Positions 1-4,513 of a stretch of DNA of 5,541 nt are shown piece after piece (positions within the stretch are counted from its first letter, which is position 1; every line of letters begins with the position of its first letter). The DNA is from an uncultured Clostridia bacterium (lineage in GTDB: Bacteria > Bacillota > Clostridia > Lachnospirales > Anaerotignaceae), in the NCBI GenBank assembly GCA_958420075.1, contig CATZIM010000137.1:1-5541 (forward strand), given 5' to 3'. The notes beneath the pieces were generated by a model. That model saw nothing but the letters and a program-made list of their open reading frames with translations. It did no database searches and had not been told where the DNA came from. A program made the translations under genes and the position numbers.

Positions 1-1282
1 AAACCGCCGCCATTTTCCCTGGCGCGTATACAGACGCCGTAGCGAAATACAGCTTAGAAATAAAGCCTACAAACAGCGGCACACCGACCATGGACAATGC
101 CCCTACTGTAAAACCGATGCCTGCCACAGGATTTCTCCGTGCTGCCCCTCTCAGATAATAGATCTGTTCCTTACCGCCACTGTCCTGTACCATCTGACCG
201 CAGCAAAGGAACAGCATGGATTTTGTCACCGCATGGGCAAGGATATGGAAGCAAGCCGCAACCATAGCAATTCTGGTGGACATGCCGATACCCATGTAGA
301 TATACCCGATCTGTGCTACAGAAGAATAAGCAAGCATACGTTTCATACGAGTTTCCCGCATGGCGTACACAGAGCCCATGACCATGCCTGCCAGACCAAA
401 CACAAACAGAATGTCAATGATCTTCAGCTGCAGCATAACATCTACGGAAAATACGCTGTAGATCAGTTTAATAGCAAGGAAAATGTAGCTTTTCAGCACC
501 AGACCGGACAACACCCCACTGGATGTTGGAACTGCCGCCTGATAAGCGCCGGGCAGCATGGAATGGAAGGGAAAAAGCGCACTCTTGATGGCAAGACCGA
601 TGAACACAAATCCTGTCACCACCAGCAGAGGGAATGTATACTGTCCTGTTGCCACCAGTTCCACAATGGCTTCCTTCATCTGGGGGAACAGCAGATGTCC
701 TGTAATGCTATACAGGATACTGATACCCAGCAAAATAGTACCGGAACCCAGCAAACTGATAACCAGATAGTGTGTCGTACCTACCATTGCCTGCGCAGTC
801 CCCTTTGCCATAATGAGGGCACAGGAAGCAATGGTCAGAATTTCGATAAATACATAAGCTGTGAAAATATCGTTGGTATACGCCAATGCCAACATGGAAC
901 CAAACAAGGCATTGAGCATAATGAAGTAAAAACTCTGTTTTTCTGGCACAACATCATGGAAAATAAATTCCTGCCCGCCTGTAGTTGTCAGCAGCATAAC
1001 CACGCTGAAAATCAGCGCCATCATAGCTTCCAGCGGGCCTGCACGCAGTTCATTGCCCCAAGGCGCAGGAAAATGTCCCATCATGAATGTGAAGGATTCC
1101 CCTGTGGTTGTCACATTAACCAGCAGGATTGCCGACATAATTGCAACAATGAGCACCATCAGCGCATGTACCTTATGGGCAGTCTTTCCGTTCTTAATCA
1201 GCGGTGTGATGATGCCGCAGAACATTGCCAGAAAAATGCTGAAGAAGGGAATGTTATGTATCCAATTCACATGCTCCATCAT
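1..1282 (-). CDS. mrpD: Mrp antiporter subunit D, proton-translocating NuoL/M/N-like (3' end off window)
   Basis: This is an integral membrane subunit of the Mrp cation/proton antiporter and belongs to the proton-channel family shared with NuoL/M/N. I translated 427 codons without a stop before the left edge. MrpD is usually near 490-500 residues, so about 60-80 are missing. Visible signatures, numbered from the ATG at 1282, are: the TM5 glutamate E147 in YVFIEILTIAS; the TM7 lysine K233 in GLAIKSALFPFHSMLPGAY; K264 in SGLVLKSY; AYSSVAQIGYIYMGIG (318-333); H346, H350 and K354 in HILAHAVTKSMLF; and VGVPLFVGFISK ending at K410. These match the charged residues of the proton path in the family. 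Two ATGs are adjacent. The one at 1282 overlaps the mrpC stop as ATGA, and the one at 1279 lies 7 nt after GGAGG, so the start is uncertain by one codon. The gene order favours MrpD over an MrpA N-terminal part or another NuoL/M-like subunit. Confidence 0.93.
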   Translation of the reverse strand, partial: MMEHVNWIHNIPFFSIFLAMFCGIITPLIKNGKTAHKVHALMVLIVAIMSAILLVNVTTTGESFTFMMGHFPAPWGNELRAGPLEAMMALIFSVVMLLTTTGGQEFIFHDVVPEKQSFYFIMLNALFGSMLALAYTNDIFTAYVFIEILTIASCALIMAKGTAQAMVGTTHYLVISLLGSGTILLGISILYSITGHLLFPQMKEAIVELVATGQYTFPLLVVTGFVFIGLAIKSALFPFHSMLPGAYQAAVPTSSGVLSGLVLKSYIFLAIKLIYSVFSVDVMLQLKIIDILFVFGLAGMVMGSVYAMRETRMKRMLAYSSVAQIGYIYMGIGMSTRIAMVAACFHILAHAVTKSMLFLCCGQMVQDSGGKEQIYYLRGAARRNPVAGIGFTVGALSMVGVPLFVGFISKLYFATASVYAPGKMAAV

Positions 1283-1653
1283 TCACCCTCCCTTTCTCTG
1301 GACAACCGCATGATTTCGTCCATATTCAGTGTGCCGTAATGTTTATACAGCCGTTGTACCAGCGCCAGAGAAAAAGCTGTAATGCTGACAGAAACGACGA
1401 TGCCTGTCAGCACCAGACCTGCTGGTACCGGATTGATATAATAATCCGCATCAATGATGCCGTTTGACAAAATGGGGGCGACTCTGCCGTTGATGTAGCC
1501 TTTTGCTGCCAAGAACAGGTATACTGCCGTATCCATGATGTTCAAACCTATGAATTTTTTAATCAAGTTATTTTGCAGAAGCAGATTCATAAATCCAATG
1601 CCAAACAGGATTACCGAAGCCGCTTCATAATAGTTAATCAGCAAATGACTCAT
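1279..1653 (-). CDS. mrpC: Mrp antiporter subunit C (NuoK-like)
   Basis: This 124-residue, three-helix membrane protein is homologous to NuoK. In Mrp complexes subunit C packs beside the MrpD/MrpA antiporter-like subunits. Recognisable parts are LLIN-YYEAASVILFGIGF (helix 1), KKFIGLNIMDTAVYLFLAAK (33-51, helix 2, with acidic D41), VAPIL (58-62) and NPVPAGLVLTGIVVSVSITAF (74-94, helix 3), followed by a charged tail. The family usually reads DPLPQALVLTAIV in helix 3; here D is N, Q is A and the following A is G. I chose the ATG at 1653, which is 1 nt after the stop of the upstream gene and follows AAAGGGG. The frame stays open to an ATG at 1710, but that would add 19 residues lying inside the previous gene and fits the family length less well. 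The gene is coupled to mrpD by an ATGA overlap. Confidence 0.93.
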   Translation of the reverse strand: MSHLLINYYEAASVILFGIGFMNLLLQNNLIKKFIGLNIMDTAVYLFLAAKGYINGRVAPILSNGIIDADYYINPVPAGLVLTGIVVSVSITAFSLALVQRLYKHYGTLNMDEIMRLSREREGE

Positions 1654-1654
1654 A

Positions 1655-2560
1655 TCAGATATCCCCTTTTGTAAACAGTGCGTAAAATCCGTACATGGTA
1701 GCGGCAACAATCAATCCAACACAGATATTCAACGGCAGGATAAATCCGGCACTGAGAATATTGCCCGGTGTCCCCTTGGGAATGGCATATCCCACATGGT
1801 TTGCCCCTGTAAAGAAGGAATAACTCTTGCATGCGCAGTACGTCAGCAGACAGGCAACGCTGATGCCTGTAAATGTCTTGAATGTAAAGAATGTCTGCAT
1901 TTTTTTATGACCGTTGGCAGCTGCGTACAGAATCAGACCTGCACCAATAATAGAGCCGCCAGAGAAGCCGCCGCCGGGAGAAAGATGCCCGTTGAGGATA
2001 ACATAAATCCCGTAAAGAATAATCAGCGGAGAAAGATATTTCGCACCGACCTTCAAAATGGATTTGTGGTCTGCCGCATCCAGCATCTCGTCTTCCGCAA
2101 TTTCCCGATCCTCTGCCTCACTGATGTTTTTCTTATCCCGTTTCAGCAGCATCAGTACGCAGATAACAGCCAGGAACAATACATTAGATTCCCCAAAGGT
2201 ATCGAATGCACGATAGTCCAGAATCATGCCTGCCACAAAGTTAATAGCACCTGTTTCTTCAATGCCTTTTTCCAGATAGCGTTCCATGACCTCATTGTTG
2301 GCAGGGTCCATGGGGTCGCCAAATGTTGGCAGATTGGATACCACCAACAGCATGATGGTGATGAACACAATGGAAATCAATACACACAAAAACCAGTACA
2401 GACCCTTATTGGACTTGATTTCCTGTATGTTGGGACGTTTCAGCCATTGCCGTTTTTTCGGCTGTTCTCTTCTGGCAATGTATTCATCGGCATGGATCAG
2501 GGCTTCCTCTCCGTTGATCCAGGCATTCAGTTTTCGCCAGAACGATTTTTCTTCTTTCAT
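1655..2560 (-). CDS. mrpB: MbhE-like/MrpB fusion subunit of the Mrp antiporter
   Basis: This 301-residue membrane protein is about twice the length of a usual MrpB (about 140). Residues 1-50 are a charged, probably cytoplasmic N-terminus. Residues 54-76 form a hydrophobic helix. Residues 107-139 read NFVAGMILDYRAFDTFGE and then a helix; this is the NVILVDFRxxDTLGE-type signature of MbhE and of the C-terminal end of MrpA. Residues 140-170 are a strongly charged linker rich in D, E and K. Residues 171-296 are a MnhB domain with LSPLIILYGIYVILNG and the hallmark GHLSPGGGFSGGSIIGAG (191-208), then three more hydrophobic segments. I infer a fusion of MbhE with MrpB (MbhF), so one chain supplies the end of the missing MrpA and subunit B. 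The ATG at 2560 follows GAGAGGG and is 1 nt after the previous stop. MnhB identity is certain; the MbhE assignment rests on the motif and gene order. Confidence 0.9.
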   Translation of the reverse strand: MKEEKSFWRKLNAWINGEEALIHADEYIARREQPKKRQWLKRPNIQEIKSNKGLYWFLCVLISIVFITIMLLVVSNLPTFGDPMDPANNEVMERYLEKGIEETGAINFVAGMILDYRAFDTFGESNVLFLAVICVLMLLKRDKKNISEAEDREIAEDEMLDAADHKSILKVGAKYLSPLIILYGIYVILNGHLSPGGGFSGGSIIGAGLILYAAANGHKKMQTFFTFKTFTGISVACLLTYCACKSYSFFTGANHVGYAIPKGTPGNILSAGFILPLNICVGLIVAATMYGFYALFTKGDI

Positions 2561-2561
2561 A

Positions 2562-2828
2562 TTAACCCTCTCTTGTACCTTTCAGCGCATGTACTTTTTT
2601 CAGCGTGAGGAAGAACAATACGCTGTCTACGCCTGCGCCAACTGCCGCTTCTGTAATGGCAAGGTCAGGCGACTGTAAAAATACCCAGATAATTGCCATG
2701 ATGGAGCTATACCCCATAAAAACAATTACCGCAATAAACAAGTTTCTTGTAACCGATACCCCAATGGCACTGGCAATCAAAAATACCACCAGCATCATTT
2801 GTATGATTGTACTGACTTCCATACTCAT
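2562..2828 (-). CDS. MbhD-like (DUF4040) small antiporter subunit, equivalent to an MrpA C-terminal segment
   Basis: This 88-residue protein has three predicted membrane helices (about 8-27, 30-50 and 60-78). The segment SPDLAITEAAVGAGVDSVLFF (53-73) matches the PDxAxTEAAVGAG signature of DUF4040/MbhD proteins, which corresponds to the part of MrpA just after its antiporter-like domain. In structures of Mbh and Mrp complexes this region belongs to the scaffold proposed to carry the sodium path, with a conserved acidic residue (here E60). The gene sits between mrpG and the MbhE-MrpB fusion, as mbhD does in archaeal clusters. The start ATG at 2828 overlaps the mrpG stop as ATGA and lies about 10 nt after AAAGGG. 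An ATG two codons later (2822) is possible but farther from that site. I leave the symbol blank because bacterial naming is inconsistent. Confidence 0.9.
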   Translation of the reverse strand: MSMEVSTIIQMMLVVFLIASAIGVSVTRNLFIAVIVFMGYSSIMAIIWVFLQSPDLAITEAAVGAGVDSVLFFLTLKKVHALKGTREG

Positions 2829-3130
2829 TTGCCATGCACCCTTTCATCGTAGTCCTTATTCGTCAGCATTTCCACCTTCCCGATCATATGAGAAGCGATG
2901 GGACTGGACATCCAGAAAAACAGGATCACCAGAATATATTTTGCAATGTGGAACACATCATGGCCTAAAATGATAAGCCCAATGACTACCAGCCCCAGCC
3001 CCATGGTGTCACCCATTGCTGCCGCATGCATACGGTTCATCACATATTTCAGGCGGTAGATTCCCAACAATGACAAGGCAAACACGATAGTGCCCATGCA
3101 AATGAAAATACCCGCTATGATCTCTCTCAT
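2825..3130 (-). CDS. mrpG: Mrp antiporter subunit G
   Basis: This 101-residue membrane subunit of the Mrp complex has three predicted helices. The family pattern is clear: GIYRLKYVMNRMHAAAMGDTMG (23-44) matches the GxxRLPDxYxRxHAxxxxxTLG hallmark. A second helix follows (45-56), and the last helix leads into the conserved SSPIASHMIGK (75-85), corresponding to the SPVaaHaI motif. The usual Pro after RL is replaced by Lys here. The tail after residue 86 is charged. The ATG at 3130 overlaps the mrpF stop as ATGA, and an AGGAGG lies 10 nt upstream inside the end of mrpF, so translation is probably coupled. Length and order (E-F-G) are normal. Confidence 0.93.
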   Translation of the reverse strand: MREIIAGIFICMGTIVFALSLLGIYRLKYVMNRMHAAAMGDTMGLGLVVIGLIILGHDVFHIAKYILVILFFWMSSPIASHMIGKVEMLTNKDYDERVHGK

Positions 3131-3447
3131 TGCTTTTCCGCCTCCTGTTCCTTCCGTTTCAGATACAATTCACGGCCTTTGTGGTGCAGTGTAACCACAT
3201 GGCAAATGATGACCACTGCCAAGAAGCTCAGCAGTGTATAAACCAGTGCCACATCCACCAACATGGATTCTTTCAAATATGCCGATAAAATACAAATGAT
3301 TGCTGTTGTCATGGTGCCAATCATATTGATGGCAACGATACGGTCGGTGAATCTAGGCCCCCGTACCGCTCTGGCAAAAGCAAGAAAAATGCCGATAATC
3401 AGCAGCACCATGCTGCCTTCCATAATTCTGTCCAATAGTACACTCAT
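3127..3447 (-). CDS. mrpF: Mrp antiporter subunit F
   Basis: This 106-residue subunit has three predicted helices (about 12-28, 38-57 and 62-86) and a basic/acidic tail ending QEAEKQ. Family signatures are AFARAVRGPRFTDRIVAIN (23-41), with the invariant RGP and DR, and MLVDVALVYTLLSFLAVV (62-79), where D65 lies in the membrane as in other MrpF proteins. The ATG at 3447 has an excellent ribosome binding site, GGAGGAG, 6 nt upstream, which also encodes the last codons of mrpE; the intergenic gap is only 3 nt. Subunit F is small and is required for assembly of the hetero-oligomer in characterised systems (family knowledge). Confidence 0.94.
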   Translation of the reverse strand: MSVLLDRIMEGSMVLLIIGIFLAFARAVRGPRFTDRIVAINMIGTMTTAIICILSAYLKESMLVDVALVYTLLSFLAVVIICHVVTLHHKGRELYLKRKEQEAEKQ

Positions 3448-3450
3448 GGC

Positions 3451-3909
3451 TTACTCCTCCAACTTTCTCAGCTGCTTGACGAATACCGATTCTTCAATGC
3501 CTTCTGTAAAAGATTTATCCAAGGCATGAATGGTATACTTATTATCTTCCAACGCAACTGTATAGGTACCTGGCGTCAATGTAATGCAGTTTGCCAGTGT
3601 TACCCTTGCTGCTTCTGTTTTCAAATCTGTTTCAAAAGTGTAGAACGTCGGATCAGCTTCCAGCCCAGGGGAAAGAATGATGCGGATGACAGCCAGATTT
3701 GACTTGATGACTTCCCAAACCAGAATGATGCCATATTTCAGATAGCCAGGGATTTTTACAATCATTTTCAAATCCTTCTGAATGCTGTAATCCATATGTT
3801 TGGTCATAAACCAGTACAGCCAGCCGCAGATCACCAGACCAAACAGGAAAATCTCCAGTGTCACCTTTCCGCTGAAAATAAACCATAATATAAGCAAAAT
3901 CAGGTACAT
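3451..3909 (-). CDS. mrpE: Mrp antiporter subunit E
   Basis: This 152-residue protein is the first clearly real gene of the antiporter operon. Two N-terminal hydrophobic segments (1-13 and 17-36) are followed by YGIILVWEVIKSNLAVIRIIL (59-79), the family's EVIKxxxxVxRxIL stretch. A soluble C-terminal domain carries the diagnostic LANCITLTPGTYTVALEDN (105-123) and IHALD (127-131), matching the LANSITLTPGT and HAL motifs of MrpE. Family length is about 155-165, so it is complete. I chose the ATG at 3909 because GGAGGG lies 8 nt upstream. The frame can be extended to a TTG at 3936, but that adds nine polar residues (QYLRRDDG type) without a good site. It is served by the promoter at 4046-4018. 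Confidence 0.94.
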   Translation of the reverse strand: MYLILLILWFIFSGKVTLEIFLFGLVICGWLYWFMTKHMDYSIQKDLKMIVKIPGYLKYGIILVWEVIKSNLAVIRIILSPGLEADPTFYTFETDLKTEAARVTLANCITLTPGTYTVALEDNKYTIHALDKSFTEGIEESVFVKQLRKLEE

Positions 3910-3913
3910 ACCA

Positions 3914-3982
3914 TCATCCCTCCGCAAGTACTGCAAAAATCAAAACCATTGTTTCTGACACCCATCGGTGCACCTTTTTCAT
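3914..3982 (-). CDS. Possible 22-residue leader ORF upstream of mrpE
   Basis: An ATG at 3982 opens 22 codons, starting MKKVHRWVSET, then a hydrophobic stretch MVLIFAVLA, and ending EG-stop at 3914. The stop is 4 nt before the mrpE ATG, and the last two sense codons (GAG GGA) contain the mrpE ribosome binding site. The start codon lies in the loop of the leader hairpin. Only a weak GG precedes the start, so translation is doubtful. If translated, ribosomes would terminate on the mrpE initiation region and could couple to it. It resembles no leader peptide I know and could be chance in a 100-nt leader. Confidence 0.2.
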   Translation of the reverse strand: MKKVHRWVSETMVLIFAVLAEG

Positions 3983-3993
3983 CCGATAGTGTC
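3957..3993 (-). promoter_or_regulatory. Leader RNA hairpin of the mrp operon
   Basis: In the transcript GACAC and then AUCGG pair with CCGAU and GUGUC. This gives two 5-bp stems separated by a 1x2 internal loop (U opposite GG, where a U-G wobble is possible) and closed by a 14-nt loop. It lies about 18 nt after the predicted transcription start and about 48 nt before the mrpE ATG. No uninterrupted U-run follows directly, so it is not a classical terminator. It may protect the RNA or be part of a regulatory leader. I do not recognise a named riboswitch. Confidence 0.4.
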
Positions 3994-4017
3994 CATGTGT
4001 TGTAATCCAATGTCTAT

Positions 4018-4046
4018 ATTATGATTTACATATATGAAAATGTCAA
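4018..4046 (-). promoter_or_regulatory. Sigma-A promoter of the mrp operon
   Basis: On the minus strand a perfect -35 TTGACA (4046-4041) is followed by a 17-bp AT-rich spacer containing ATATATG and a -10 CATAAT (4023-4018), five of six bases matching consensus. The predicted start is near 4011, giving a leader of about 100 nt before mrpE. It lies downstream of the permease terminator and reads towards mrpE, so it most likely drives the whole antiporter operon. It also lies inside a long open frame crossing this gap, which argues against that frame being a normal gene. Confidence 0.8.
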
Positions 4047-4052
4047 GTGACA
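4041..4052. repeat. Inverted repeat overlapping the -35 box (possible operator)
   Basis: The 12 bases TGTCAAGTGACA form a perfect 5-bp inverted repeat around a 2-bp centre. Half of it is the complement of the -35 hexamer of the mrp promoter. A protein bound here would block RNA polymerase. A partly symmetrical CATAG-TG-CTATATG adjoins it at 4051-4064. A repeat this short can arise by chance in an AT-rich gap, and I cannot name a regulator. Confidence 0.3.
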
Positions 4053-4435
4053 TAGTGCTATATGACGGTTTATTTCCTAACATTTTCTTAACACGCCACT
4101 TTTTATTGTGTAATATGTATATTTTTTTATTAAAATAACTATTTTTATGTTCAATACTAACAATTTCAAGGTATTTAAAACAACACAAAATCGAAGTAAA
4201 AAGTGCCCCTTTTGCCGATTTTTCAAGCAGAACAGGCATTTTCTCAAGCCTCTCATGTTGTATGACAAGAACTCGATTTTTCTTGATTTTTTTGCCTTTT
4301 GGAGACAAAATCTTCATGATCATATCTTTGATTACAAAATGAATACTTTTGTTTTTTATCATTGACACTGTGCACATTGTTATTTTTTTACAAAAATGGG
4401 TATAAAATGTTTCTCCCCATATGAAATATAAATAA
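4053..4435. other. AT-rich intergenic region with no recognised gene
   Basis: This stretch is clearly richer in A and T than the genes on either side, with several A and T runs. I see no tRNA, rRNA, CRISPR or insertion-sequence ends. A minus-strand frame is open from an ATG at 4377 to a TGA at 3979 (132 codons, rich in K, N and I, no recognisable domain). It has no ribosome binding site at its first ATG and overlaps the mrp promoter. An internal ATG at 4239 follows GAGAGG by 9 nt and would give 86 residues. Shorter frames overlap it on both strands, so open frames here are not by themselves convincing. I do not call a gene. Confidence 0.4.
4365..4380. repeat. Near-perfect 16-bp palindrome
   Basis: ACACTGTGCACATTGT is symmetric in seven of its eight base-pair steps, centred on the 8-bp palindrome TGTGCACA. 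The GTGCAC core recurs in GGTGCACC at 3967-3974 within the mrp leader. It could be a protein-binding site, but it lies over 300 bp upstream of the mrp promoter, and no gene or other good promoter is next to it. Confidence 0.2.
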
Positions 4436-4466
4436 AAAACAGATACTCAAAGAGAGTATCTGTTTT
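4436..4466 (-). terminator. Rho-independent terminator of the permease gene
   Basis: AAAACAGATACTC and GAGTATCTGTTTT form a perfect 13-bp stem with a 5-nt loop. In the minus-strand direction the stem is followed by further T residues and an AT-rich tail (TTATTTATA), so the RNA ends in a U-run starting within the stem. It starts 47 nt after the permease stop codon. In the plus direction the T-run is only four long and is followed by AGAGGG, so it should act mainly on the minus strand. It separates the permease from the mrp operon. Confidence 0.92.
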
Positions 4467-4513
4467 AGAGGGAATTTTAATGAATACAAAAATTTGCAGT
4501 TTTTCGTTCTTTT

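Noticed and set aside
233..1339. 368-codon open frame on the plus strand opposite mrpD/mrpC
   Set aside because: It is antisense to well-conserved mrpD and mrpC, and its product is rich in H, Q, C and N without any domain; a shadow of the real genes.
1654..1710. Longer mrpC starting at the ATG at 1710
   Set aside because: The extra 19 residues lie inside the end of the previous gene and precede the usual MrpC N-terminus; the ATG at 1653 fits the operon spacing.
1796..2608. 270-codon plus-strand open frame opposite the MbhE-MrpB gene
   Set aside because: Antisense shadow; the minus strand encodes clear MbhE and MnhB motifs, and the plus-strand product has no family pattern.
3910..3936. mrpE start at the TTG at 3936
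   Set aside because: A TTG start without a good ribosome binding site, adding polar residues; the ATG at 3909 has GGAGGG 8 nt upstream.
3957..3993. Leader hairpin as a transcription attenuator
   Set aside because: The T-rich stretches begin more than 10 nt after the stem and are interrupted, so it does not look like an intrinsic terminator.
4147..4365. 72-codon plus-strand open frame in the intergenic gap
   Set aside because: No ribosome binding site, F/K/N-rich AT-driven composition, and overlapped by other open frames on the minus strand.
4362..4405. Plus-strand promoter from TTGACA at 4362-4367
   Set aside because: No acceptable -10 box at 16-18 bp (TATAAA is more than 30 bp away), and no plus-strand gene follows.
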